Part shown: in pieces, positions 38,394-48,600 of the stretch
Layout: the number at the start of each line of letters is the position of its first letter
Numbering within the stretch: position 1 is the first letter of the stretch
Origin: Limnohabitans planktonicus II-D5
GTDB lineage: Bacteria; Pseudomonadota; Gammaproteobacteria; Burkholderiales; Burkholderiaceae_C
Assembly: GCF_001270065.2 (NCBI RefSeq)
Contig: NZ_LFYT02000016.1
Span: forward strand, 33,163-97,162
DNA length: 64,000 bases
Direction of reading: 5' to 3'
Notes under the pieces: generated by a model
Told to the model about the DNA's origin: nothing
The model's input: only the letters and a program-made list of their open reading frames with translations
Database searches by the model: none
Program-made: the position numbers and the translations under genes

Positions 38394-39090
38394 CGTAGGT
38401 CGGTGGTCGGAGACCCCGACGTTTGGTGGAGTTGTCCTTGGCGCCTGGACATGGGCTTGTGCTTATGCTGGTAAACGTCGGACTCTTCGAGTGCCGACCT
38501 ACGAGGTGGTGGTCATTTTTCCGTGTTGGTGGGAGACCCCGTCATGGGTTGGTCAGCGCGATAGCGATTGAGTGGGCGCAAGTGCCATGCGTAGGTCGGT
38601 GGTCGGAGACCCCGACGTTTGGGTGATTTGTCCTTGCCGCCTGGACATGGGCATGCGCTTGTGCTGGCAAACGTGGGACTCTTCGAGTGCCGACCTACGA
38701 GGTGGTGGCCATTTTTCCATGGTGGTTGGAGGACGCGACGAGGCATTTGTAGGTCGGTGGTCGGAGACCCCGACGTTTGGGTGATTTACCCGTGCCGCCC
38801 AGACATGGGCATGCGCTTGTGCTGGCAAACGTCGGACTCTTCGAGTACCGACCTACGAGGCGGCGGTCATTTTTCCGTGGTGGTGGTAGACCCCGTCATG
38901 GGTTGGTCAGCTCGATAGCGATTGAGTGGGCGCAAGTGCCATGCGTAGGTCGGTGGTCGGAGACCCCGACGTTTGGTTGATTGACCCGTGCCACCTGAAG
39001 AGGGCATGCGCTTGTGCGGCAGATGTCGGACTCTTCGAGTGCCGACCTACGAGGTCATGTGCTCTTGTAGGTCAGTGGCCAACAACCCCG
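38394..39090. repeat. REP field, first part (cluster 10)
   Basis: About nine palindromes in alternating orientation between metH and the RAYT gene: direct from about 38396, 38591, 38749, 38945; inverted ending about 38501, 38699, 38858, 39052; a degenerate direct at 39067. A conserved ~55-bp spacer (GTTTGG...GCCTGGACATGGGCATG...) separates a direct GGTC/GACC copy from an inverted ACTC/GAGT copy, and a second spacer (GAGGTGGTGGTCATTTTT...) separates units. Confidence 0.9.
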
Positions 39091-39155
39091 ACATGGGGCT
39101 TGACCGCCTTGATGCGAGCTTTGAGAATTTCTGACACAAAAATCAGGGAGGTCTC

Positions 39156-39665
39156 ATGCGATATCGGCGGTCATTTGTGGAGGGGGGGACATTTTTCTTC
39201 ACCTTGGTCACACACGGGCGTGCCCCGTGGTTTGCCCATACGCCTTGGGTCCAGGCGCTGGGTGAGACGATGCGGCAGGTGCGCCATAAGCATCCGTTTG
39301 AAACCCTGGCCATTGCAGTGATGCCCGATCACCTGCACTGCATCTGGCGACTGCCCGAGGGCGACACCGATTACGGCACACGCTGGATGCTGATCAAACA
39401 AGGCGTCACGCGTTGCATCCGCGTTCAACACCCCCGGGCCAAAGTCTGGCAAGACCGATTTTGGGAACACACCATCCGCAACGACAGAGACTATGCGGCG
39501 CATTGCAACTACATCCACTACAACCCTGTCAAACACGGCCTGGTCGCGCTGGCCGGAGATTGGCCACACAGCTCATTTGAACGATTCGTGGCCGAAGACA
39601 TTTACGACCTCAAATGGGGCATCAGCGCCATGCCCCGCATGCCCACATCTTCACCCGGCGAATGA
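39156..39665 (+). CDS. rayT: REP-associated tyrosine transposase (RAYT), Y1 HUH family
   Basis: 169 residues, IS200/IS605-like single-strand transposase domain. The HUH pair is H59-x-H61 in M-P-D-H-L-H-C-I-W. The presumed catalytic Tyr is in N-Y-I-H-Y-N-P-V-K-H-G (Y119). The N-terminal F-F-T-L-V-T-H-G-R strand and C-terminal W-P-H-S-S-F-E-R-F are typical of the RAYT family. GGGAGG lies 6 bases before the ATG. RAYTs are domesticated proteins that nick at REP hairpins with a GTAG head. It is embedded in the densest field of exactly such repeats, which makes them its likely substrate. Confidence 0.93.
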   Translation: MRYRRSFVEGGTFFFTLVTHGRAPWFAHTPWVQALGETMRQVRHKHPFETLAIAVMPDHLHCIWRLPEGDTDYGTRWMLIKQGVTRCIRVQHPRAKVWQDRFWEHTIRNDRDYAAHCNYIHYNPVKHGLVALAGDWPHSSFERFVAEDIYDLKWGISAMPRMPTSSPGE

Positions 39666-39692
39666 GCCACCCCCCAAACAGGGCTATGCCGT

Positions 39693-40457
39693 TTTGTAGG
39701 TCGGTGGTCGCAGACCCCGTCATGGGTTGGTTCAGCGCGATAGCGATTGAGCCGCCGCAGGTGCCATGCGTAGGTCGGTGGTCGGAGACCCCGACGTTTG
39801 GTTGATTTGTCCTTGGCGCCTGGACATGGGCATGTGCTTGTGCGGGCAGATGTCGGACTCTTCGAGTGCCGACCTACGAGGTGGTGGTCATTCGTTGGTG
39901 GTGGGAGAGCCCGACGTTTTTGTGATTCAACCGTGCCGCCCGACGAGGCCATGCGTAGGTCGGTGGTCGAAGACCCCGACGTTTGGTTGATTTGTCCTTG
40001 TCACCTGGACAGGGGCATGAGCTTGTGCGGGCAGATGTCGGACTCTTCGAGTGCCGACCTACGAGGTGGCGGTGATTTGTTGGTGGTGGGAGACCCCGAC
40101 GTTTTTGTGATTCAACCGTGCCGCCCGACGAGGCAATGCGTAGGTCGGTGGTCGGAGACCCCGACGTTTGGGTGATTTGTCCTTGACGCCTGGACATGGG
40201 CATGTGCTTGTGCGGGCAGATGTCGGACTCTTCGAGTGCCGACCTACGAGGTGGTGGTCATTCGTTGGTGGTGGGAGAGCCCGACGTTTTTGTGATTCAA
40301 CCGTGCCGCCCGACGAGGCCATGCGTAGGTCGGTGGTCGAAGACCCCGACGTTTGGTTGATTTGTCCTTGTCACCTGGACAGGGGCATGAGCTTGTGCGG
40401 GCAGATGTCGGACTCTTCGAGTGCCGACCTACGAGTGCCTACCTACGAGTGCCGACC
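39693..40457. repeat. REP field, second part (cluster 11)
   Basis: About twelve palindromes between rayT and brnA. Two ~370-bp blocks (39771-40140 and 40140-40510) are near-identical, showing recent segmental duplication. The end has a short triplicated tail of CCTACGAGTGCC units (40428-40462). Confidence 0.9.
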
Positions 40458-40496
40458 TACGAGGACCGATATTGTTTTTCCAAGGCAATGTGGTCA

Positions 40497-40841
40497 TCAA
40501 CCGTGCGTGCTTGGGTGCTGGTTCACCCAGTCACGCAACGTGTCATTCACCCTGGTTTGCCAGCCACGGCCAGTGGCTTTGAGGGCGGCCAGCACATCGG
40601 CATCCAAGCGGATCGTGGTCGGAACTTTGAGGGGTTTGTTTTTCGGGCCTCGCATGCGTTGCGCGCACAAGGCGGCGTACACCTCGGGAGAGAAAAATTT
40701 GGCGGCTGGCAAGGCGCGGGCGAAATCTTCCGGAGTCCACTCGGGGTTGTCTGCGTCTGCGGCCATGCCCGCGTTGATTTGTGCGTCTTCCTCTGCAGTC
40801 GGTAATTGGATGCTGCGGCCGGATTTAGTTCGTATTTGCAT
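40497..40841 (-). CDS. brnA: BrnA-family antitoxin
   Basis: 114 residues from the ATG at 40841. The N-terminal half is polar and acidic. The C-terminal ribbon-helix-helix-like domain (KVPTTIRLDADVLAALKATGRGWQTRVNDTLRDWV) binds DNA in BrnA proteins. Its start overlaps the end of brnT by 17 bases, so the pair is coupled toxin-first, as usual for brnTA. Confidence 0.85.
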   Translation of the reverse strand: MQIRTKSGRSIQLPTAEEDAQINAGMAADADNPEWTPEDFARALPAAKFFSPEVYAALCAQRMRGPKNKPLKVPTTIRLDADVLAALKATGRGWQTRVNDTLRDWVNQHPSTHG

Positions 40842-41094
40842 AGCGTTTAACCTCCTTGATGTTTGCCTTGCGCAAGCTGATGATGCGCACCGACGTCTCA
40901 CGCAAAGTGAATATCAGCACATAAAGACGTGCATCGATCAAGCCCATGGCTGAAAAACGCGTCTCACCGTAGCGCAGTCGATCATCCACAACGATCAAGG
41001 CCGTCTCCCACTCAAAGTCCTTGGCCAGATCGAACCACACGCCGTGCTTGGCAACGTTGGCCGCCAGCTTTTTGGGATCGTGGGTCACGCGCAT
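40825..41094 (-). CDS. brnT: BrnT-family ribonuclease toxin
   Basis: 89 residues from the ATG at 41094 (MRVTHDPKKLAANVAKHGVWFDLAKDF, the standard BrnT/DUF497 start). An ATG 48 bases upstream lies inside the probable operator, so it is not preferred. RelE-like RNase fold with basic residues near the end (RETSVRIISLRKANIKEVKRY). With BrnA it forms a type II toxin-antitoxin module. The REP field surrounds it. Confidence 0.85.
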   Translation of the reverse strand: MRVTHDPKKLAANVAKHGVWFDLAKDFEWETALIVVDDRLRYGETRFSAMGLIDARLYVLIFTLRETSVRIISLRKANIKEVKRYANTN

Positions 41095-41101
41095 AGGTCT
41101 T

Positions 41102-41138
41102 AGTGTATTGACAATGTTGAATAAATTCAATTCATTGT
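41102..41138 (-). promoter_or_regulatory. brnTA promoter and autoregulatory operator
   Basis: Minus strand: -35 TTGAAT (41130-41125), 17-bp spacer, -10 TACACT (41107-41102), predicting a start about 7 bases later, at or just before the brnT ATG at 41094 (leaderless). An imperfect dyad ACAATG-TTGAAT-AA-ATTCAA-TT-CATTGT (41111-41138) covers the -35, a plausible BrnA site. Confidence 0.55.
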
Positions 41139-41163
41139 GCATACGTTAAAGCTTGTTCGGGCA

Positions 41164-41936
41164 GATGTCGGACTCTTCGAGTGCCGACCTACGAGGTGGT
41201 GGTGATTCGTTGGTGGTGGGAGAACGCGACGTGGGTTGGTTCAGCGCGATAGCGATTGAGCGGGCGCAGGTTCCATGCGTAGGTCGGTGGTCGGAGACCC
41301 CGACGTTTGGGTGATTTGTCCTTGCCGCCTGGACATGAGATTGTGGTTGTGCGGGCAGATGTCGGACTCTTCGAGTGCCGACCTACGAGGTGGTGGTGAT
41401 TTTTCCTTGGTGGTGGGTGAACGCGACGTTTGCGGGTTTACCCGTGTCGGCTGGACAAGGGCATTCGCTTGTTCGGGCAGATGTCGGACTCTTCGAGTGC
41501 CGACCTACGAGGTGGTGGTCATTCGTTGTTGGTGGGAGAGGCCGACGTTTTGGTGATTCAACCGTGCCGCCCGACGAGGCCACGCGTAGGTCGGTGGTCG
41601 GAGACCCCGACGTTTGGGTGATTTACCCGTGTCGCCTGGACATGGGCATGTGCTTGTTCGGGCAGATGTCGGACTCTTCGAGTGCCGACCTACGAGGTGG
41701 TGGTGATTTTTCCTTGGTGGTGGGAGAACGCGACGTTTGCGGGTTTACCCGTGTCGCCTGGACATGGGCATGTGCTTGTTCGGGCAGATGTCGGACTCTT
41801 TGAGTGCCGACCTACGAGGTGGTGGTGATTTTTCCGTGGCGGTGGGTGAACGCGACGTTTGCGGGTTTACCCGTGTCGGCTGGACAAGGGCATTCGCTTG
41901 TTCTGGCAGATGTCGGACTCTTCGAGTGCCGACCTA
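41164..41936. repeat. REP field, third part (cluster 12)
   Basis: About ten palindromes between brnT and the adhesin region: direct from about 41279 and 41587; inverted ending about 41190, 41391, 41511, 41696, 41816, 41934. One copy has CTCTTTGAG instead of CTCTTCGAG (41796), a rare variant. Confidence 0.9.
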
Positions 41937-42087
41937 CGGGTTGCTGGTTTGATCAGAGTTGTGGGTTTCTGAGGCCATTACAAATCAATACATATTAAAG
42001 TGTTAAGAATTGTTGGTTTCAGGTTTTTTATTGAATCAATAAGGTAACATTCGTTCATCTTTGAAAAACCTTTTTTGAATACAAAAG

Positions 42088-42348
42088 ATGAACTTCAATC
42101 CTTTGGTTTCATTTAATTTGGCGGGCCTGGTTCAGCGGGTGTGGGCGCAGCTTGGGCGTGTGGCTGGGGCGGTGCAGCGGTTTGCGTTGGTGCGGTGGCG
42201 GGTGGCGCGGATTTGTTGGCGTGATTTTGGCAAGGCATGGTCCAAATCTTCGGCGCAGGATGATGCGGATACGGCGTATTTGGGGGGTTGGTGGTGGCAG
42301 TCGCCCGAGTCGCAGCGCACCACGGTGCGGCGGCGGGCGGGGGTTTGA
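42088..42348 (+). CDS. Doubtful small protein, 86 residues
   Basis: ATG at 42088 after an AT-rich stretch, no SD. The N-terminus is amphipathic (MNFNPLVSFNLAGLVQRVWAQLG), rest basic and Trp-rich. No family recognised. It could be real or chance in a high-GC frame. Confidence 0.25.
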   Translation: MNFNPLVSFNLAGLVQRVWAQLGRVAGAVQRFALVRWRVARICWRDFGKAWSKSSAQDDADTAYLGGWWWQSPESQRTTVRRRAGV

Positions 42349-42427
42349 GCGGGGTTGGGTGACACGGGGTGTTGCGTATGGGTTTGTTCGCCGGGGCCGA
42401 TGGGTGGACCGATCGGGGGGCCAATGA

Positions 42428-42453
42428 CAACAGCGCCACGAAGGGCGCTGTTG
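42428..42453. terminator. Possible terminator of the adhesin gene
   Basis: Stem CAACAGCGCC/GGCGCTGTTG with a 6-nt loop, about 200 bp past the adhesin stop. No U-tract on either strand. Confidence 0.35.
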
Positions 42454-42466
42454 GGTTGCGGGCGGG

Positions 42467-42650
42467 TGTCGGACTCTTCGAGTGCCGACCTACGAGGGGG
42501 ATGACGCCTTTTCGTAGGTCGGTGGTCGTAGACGCCGACGTGGGGTTTGGGGACCATGTCGGACTCTTCGAGTGCCGACCGACGAGGGGCCGACCGACGG
42601 AAGAACGACCCACCATGGGCCGACCCACGAGGGGCCGACCCACGGGTTGC
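42467..42650. repeat. REP pair plus degenerate GACC(C/G)ACG repeat at the adhesin 3' end
   Basis: Inverted REP ending about 42492, direct from 42512, inverted 42558-42583 (CCGACCGAC), then a run of near-identical units (GGCCGACC(C/G)ACGAGG...) up to the adhesin stop at 42654. The run looks like replication slippage from the REP tail. Confidence 0.8.
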
Positions 42651-42653
42651 GGT

Positions 42654-45600
42654 TTACACCTGCGAGACCACGACCAGGTCGTCGACCAGGAGCTGGGCGG
42701 CGGAGGTGTTGTGGTTGTAGGCGGTGTAGCTGTCACTGCCTGCGACGACTTTGGTGGCAGAAGCCGTCCAGTTGGTCAGGTCGCTCAGGACCAGCTTGTC
42801 GCCGGCATCGCCGTCCACCATCAACTGGTTCCTGGCCACCTGGGCGGACAGGCCGCTGGTGGTGTTGGACGCGTTGAAGACGTTGGAGCTGTTGGCGTGT
42901 TCCAGCATGTCGGTCAGGCTGAGCTTGAGGGTGTTGTTGCCCGTGCCCGTCAAGTCAATCTTCTCGATGTTGCGCAAAGCTTCGCCCTTGGCGGTGCTCA
43001 GGTCCATCACGATGGCGCTGCCGTCGAGCTTGACCGTGTCGATGCCGGTGCCGCCGTCGATGCGGGCAATGTTTTGCGCAGTGCCTGCGTCGTCCAGCTT
43101 GGCCACGTTGTCGGCGTTGAGCACGAAGGTGTCGTTGCCTCGGCCGCCGTACAGCACGTCGGCGCCGCCGCCACCGGTCAGGGTGTCGTTGCCGTCTGCG
43201 CCCACCAGCTGGTTGTTGCCCGTGGTGCCGGTCAAGGTGTCGGCGCCGGTGGTGCCGATCTTGTCGTCCACGCCAAAGACGCTGCTGGTGACCTCGGACA
43301 TGCCGCCAAAGACCACATACACACGGCCCACGTCGGTGCCGCCGATGTCCGACAAGACCGAGCCCAACATGATGTCGGAGAAGCCGTCGCCGTTGAAGTC
43401 GCCAAAGCCCAGCGGCTCAAAGTGCGCGTTGACGCCGCTCGTGACTGTGGTGATGCCAGCGACACCCGAATTACCCAGGGCCTCGCTCGCGCAGCCGCCG
43501 TTGATGACAAAGCCTTGCTGCTTGGTGCTCAAGTCAGACACCTGCACGATGGTGGTGTCGGTGCGGCCATAAATCACATAGACCGAACCCGCACCTGTAC
43601 CGACTGCGCTGTCGGCCGCAGAAGCCGCCACCAGGATGTCGGACAAGCCGTCGCCGTTCACGTCGCCAGCGCCGTAGACCGTCATGCCCAGCTGGCCGCT
43701 GGCTTCCATGCCCGCGATACCAAAGCCGCCCACACCCACGGTGGTGGCCGCCTGGGCCACAGAAACGTCGGTTGGCATGATGCTGGAAGCCTGCACCGTG
43801 ACGCCACCGCTCTTGCCAAACACCACAAAGGCCTGGCCCGCGCTGGTCAAGCCGTTGGCGTTGTTGTTGTAGCTGCCAATGACCAGATCGTCCAGGCCGT
43901 CACCGTTGACGTCGCCTGCGCCTGCAGCCGAGTAACCAAAAAATCCGAAACCGCTGGCGCCGTAGATGCTGAAGCCTTCGGTGCTGGCGCCTGTTTGCAA
44001 GGCGCTGACCTTGACGATGGTGTTGTTGCTGCTCTTGCCGTAAATCACATACGCCGCGCCGTTGTCGGTGCCGCCGTTCACGTCGTTCCCCGGAGCGGTG
44101 ACCAGGATATCGGCCAGGCCGTCACCGTTGACGTCGCCTGCAAAGTCCGATTGCCAGCCCAAGGTGAGTTGCGTGGTGGCGTTGAGGTTGACGATGGCAA
44201 AGCCGCCGGTGCCCACAAAGTTGCTGGTCGCTTGCACCGACACCGCTGGGGCGATCTGGCTCAGGTCCACCGCGTTGGCGCTGGACTTGCCGTACACCAC
44301 ATAGGTCACACCGCCCATGTCGGCCGTGGGCGAGTTGGCATAGGCCGTGCTCACGATCAGATCGTCGAGACCGTCGCCGTTGACGTCGCCGCCCCCCGAG
44401 ACCGAATGCGAGCTGTGGTCCGCAGTGCAATGCCCGTTGATGACAAAGCCCACGGCGTTGGCCGGGTTGGCGCTGGCCACCACGTTCATGCTCGACAACT
44501 CGATGTTGGTGCCTGAGGTTTTGCCAAAGATCACAAAGCTGCGGCCCGCACCGGTTTGGGTGCCAATCGTTGTGTTTTGGGCGTTGATGATCATGTCGCC
44601 CAGGCCGTCACCGTTGACGTCGCCGGCCTTGGCCACCACGCTGCCCGCATAGGTGTTGGTCAACACCGAGTTGATGCCAAAGCCGTTGGTGCTGGTACCG
44701 CTGGCAATTTGGCTCAGGCTCACACTGGTCAGCGCGCTGCGGCCAAACACCACATAGCCTTGGCCTGCGTTGGTGATGGCGCCCTGGTCGGCATAAGAGG
44801 CGCCAATCATCATGTCTTCGTAGCCGTCGCCGTTGATGTCGCCAATGCCTGCCACCGAGCCGGTGTTGGTCTCAAAGCCGTTGATGGCGATGCCGTACTT
44901 TCCGGTGGACGTGGTGTTGGGCGTGCTGCCGCCGGTCATGAAGAAGCCTTCAATCTCGAACTGCGAGTTCACCGCCACGGGGGTGGACATGGCCGACAAG
45001 CTGCCGTCGCTCCACTCGATCTGGGTGCTCACGTTCACGTTGCCGGTCGGCTGGCTGCTGATCACGTCTGCGCTCACATTGACCAGCACTTTGCCTGCAT
45101 CCAGGTCGGCCTGTGTCAGCACCTTGACCACATCGGCCGTGCCCCAGAACACATGCACCTTGTCGCCCACCTTGGGTACCAGTTCAGCGCGCAAGGTGTT
45201 CAAGTTGGGAAGGTTCACCGTGACATTGGTGCCGCCGTTGATGACCTCATGGGTGAACAGCGCGTTGTCCACCGTGGTGCTGACCAAGCCGGTGGTCTGG
45301 CTGGTCCAGAACTTGGCTTCGGGAATACCGCTCAGGTCGCTGGCGGCACCCGCGCCGGTCTGGCTGTAAGCCGTGGCGTTGATGGTGGCCGCTCCGGGGT
45401 TGAAGTCCATGAAGATCGGGTAGTCGGCCGACTGGGCCAGCACCGCCGCCCCTGCCGCACCACTTTCCAGCAAGGTGGTGTGTGAACCCACATAGCCCTG
45501 GTAGTCCTTGGCACCCACGGTGGCCGAGATCGCATCCATCTCGGCCGTGGTCATGAAGACTTCCACATAGCCTGCGGTCAGGTCAGCGGCCGTGAGCACC

Positions 45601-48600
45601 ACGGGGGCAAAGTCTTTGCCACCCATGCTGTAGGCCACGGCGTTGCCTGCCACCGCACCGGTGCCGGTCAGCTCCAGGCGCACCTTGACGCCGCCGTCCG
45701 AGGTCTTTTCACTGGTCGAGATGCCGCGTGCCATCTCGCCTGCAGCCAGGTTCAGGGTGGGGGCAAAGCGCAAGCTCACATCGCTGTCCACCAGCACCTG
45801 CTCGGTGCTCAGCACATTGCGCAGCACGCGGAAGGTGTTGCCGCTGTTTTGCACGGTGCCGGCCAGGTACCAGTTGCCGTCCACACGGGCGGCGTCGGTG
45901 CTGCCGCCTTCAATCAAGACCTGTCGGCCGGTGTTGACCGCGCCCCAGCCTGCCGTGCTGGTGGCCGCCGCGTTGGTGGCTGCCGTCCAGCCGGTGAAGC
46001 CGGTGTTGGTGTTGAACACGTTGGCATTGCCCAGCTGGCGGGTGTCGAACTCGTCGATGGTCACCGTGTTGGACTTGTTGTTCAGGTCGATGCGTTCCAC
46101 GCCCGCGATCACGCCTTGCAACGCCCGGGTGAAGTCCATGGTGATGGCCGTGCCGTCAAAGCGCACAGTGTCGACGCCGGTGCCGCCGTCCACACGCGCC
46201 AGCGTGCTGCCCGCTGCCAGGCCACCGGTGGGCACCAGCAGGTTGGCCAGGTTGTCGCCATTGAGCATGAACACGTCATTGCCCTGGCCGCCATACAAGA
46301 CGTCAGCGCCGCCATTGCCCACCAAGGTGTCGTTGCCCAGACCGCCGACCATGTTGTTGGCGCCCGCGGTGCCGGTCAGCGTGTCGTTGGCTGCGGTGCC
46401 GATGGCGTCGCCGTTTTCCAGGTCAAACGAGTTCATGGTGGCTTCACTCAGACCGCCATAGATGATGTAGACACGGCCCACGCCCGAGTCGGGTGCGCCG
46501 ACCATGATGTCGCTGAAGCCGTCGCCGTTGAAGTCGCCATGGCCCAGCACCACATCTTTGTCGATATAGGATTCGGCAGCGCCGCTGTTGCCCATGCCAA
46601 AGCTGGCACAGTTGCCGTTGATCACAAAGGCGCGGCCGTCGTAGGCGGCTTCAGACAGGTTGATGACCGTGGTGTCGGTCTTGCCGTAGACCACATACAA
46701 GCTGCCCGAGGCACTGCCTGCAATGTCGCTGCCCGGTGCGGCCACCAACAGATCAGACAAACCGTCGCCGTTGATGTCGCCTGCCGAGTACACCGCATAA
46801 CCTGCGCTGTCCGAGGCAGAAGCGCCCTGGATGGCAAAGCCGCCCGTGGCCTCAAAGGCGTTGCTGTCCACATCGGTACTGAGCGGGGTGATGTCGCTCA
46901 GGTAGATGGCTGCGCCATCGGCCTTGCCAAACACCACGCGGGCAATGCCGTTGTCGGTCCGGCCGTTGGCGTCGTTTTGGTACGAGCCAATGATCAGGTC
47001 GGCCAGGCCGTCACCGTTGACGTCGCCTGCGGCGGCCACGCTGTAGCCGGTCTTGACCTGGTCGCCATAGATGACAAAACCTTCGGTGCTGGTGCCCACG
47101 CGCAAGCTGGAGACCTGCACCGCCTGGCTGCCGGTTTTGCCAAACACCACATACGAGGTGCCAAAGTCGGTGCCCGAGGTGTTTTCCAGGTAAGCGCTGA
47201 TCAGCATGTCATCGAGGCCGTCGCCGTTGACGTCGCCCACAAATTGGCTGCTGTAGCCAAAACGGGAGGTGGCCTCGGTGCCGTTCATGAGCACAAAACC
47301 GCCGGTGCCCACAAAGCTGGGGGTGGCCAGCGAAATGTTGGGCGGCGTCATGGCCGACATGTACACGGCTTTGCCGTCGGTCTTGCCGTAGACCACATAA
47401 CTCAAACCCGCGTCGGTGGCCATCAGATCGCTCATGGGCACGCTGATCAAGATGTCGTCCAGGCCGTCGCCGTTGACGTCGGCACCGCTCGAAATGCTCA
47501 TGCCCGCATAGTCCTGCACGACCGCGCCAAAAATCGCAAAACCGTCGGTGTTGTTGAGGGCATCAGCCCGGTCCACGTTGGCAATGGTGGACAGGTTGAA
47601 CGCCGCATTGCCCGTGCGGCCAAACACCACATAGGTGCGGCCCACATCATTGGGGTTGTCTTTCAGGTAGTCGGCACCCATGCTCGAGACGATGAAGTCG
47701 CCCAGGCCGTCGCCGTTGATGTCACCCCCTGGGGCCACGTGAGCGAAGTAGTCGTTGCGCTGGTAAACCGTGCCGCTGTCGGTTTCACCCGATCCGACGG
47801 AGGTGATCTTGAAACCCGGCACGCTGGTGCCCACGCTGGACAGGGTGATCGATTGCGGATTGCTGGAACCATAGACCAGATAACCCTCCCCCGCATTGTT
47901 CGAAGCGTCGGGGTAGCCGACGACCACGTCCTCGTAACCGTCGCCGTTGATGTCACCCACACCCGTGATGATGGCACCCGCGGTGCCAGCACCTGCAAAG
48001 GACACGCCATATTGCGCGGTGGGCAGGGCGTTGGCCGTGGTCACGCCGTTTTGCGTGAACCAGCCGTCGAGCTGGAACTTGTAGGTCACTTCCACCTCGG
48101 GTGCGGCAATCGAGAAGCTGCCGTTTTGCTCGATCTGGGCGCTGACCACCACCGGGCCTGGCGGCTGCAGGCGGATGATCTCAAAGGGCACCGTCACGTC
48201 GATGAATTTGGCCGTGAGGTCGGCCTGGGTGACCGTGGCCACCGCTTCACCGTCGCCAAAGTACACATGCACCTTGTCGCCCAGCAGCGTGGGCATCTTG
48301 GCGCCAGGCACACCGGCGGTGGGCAGCTGCACGCGCACCCTGGTGCCGCCGTTGATGACCTCGCTGGTGAAGATGGCGTTGTCCACCGTGGTGGTGATGA
48401 CGCCGGTGGTCTCGTTCATGGCGAACTTGGCCTCGGGGATGCCGCTCAGGTCGGAGCTGCGGCCCAGGGCGGTGTCGGCCCAGGTCAAGGTGTTGATGGT
48501 CGGCTGGGTCGGACGGAAGTCTGCCAGGATCGGGTATTCCGATGAATCGGCCAGCACCGAGCCGGTGTCTGAGGCATACAGCGTGGTGTGCAGGTTGATG

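Larger units (their letters stand above)
41937..42464. other. Region between REP field and adhesin 3' side
   Basis: AT-rich at 41990-42080, then GC-rich. One open frame at 42088-42348 is listed separately. A 10-bp stem (42428-42437/42444-42453) is the only clear structure. Confidence 0.4.

Noticed and set aside
38394..41936. CRISPR-like array
   Set aside because: Repeats are near-palindromic, occur in both orientations, have unequal and themselves repeated spacers, and lie beside a RAYT gene with no cas genes. REP/BIME is the better explanation.
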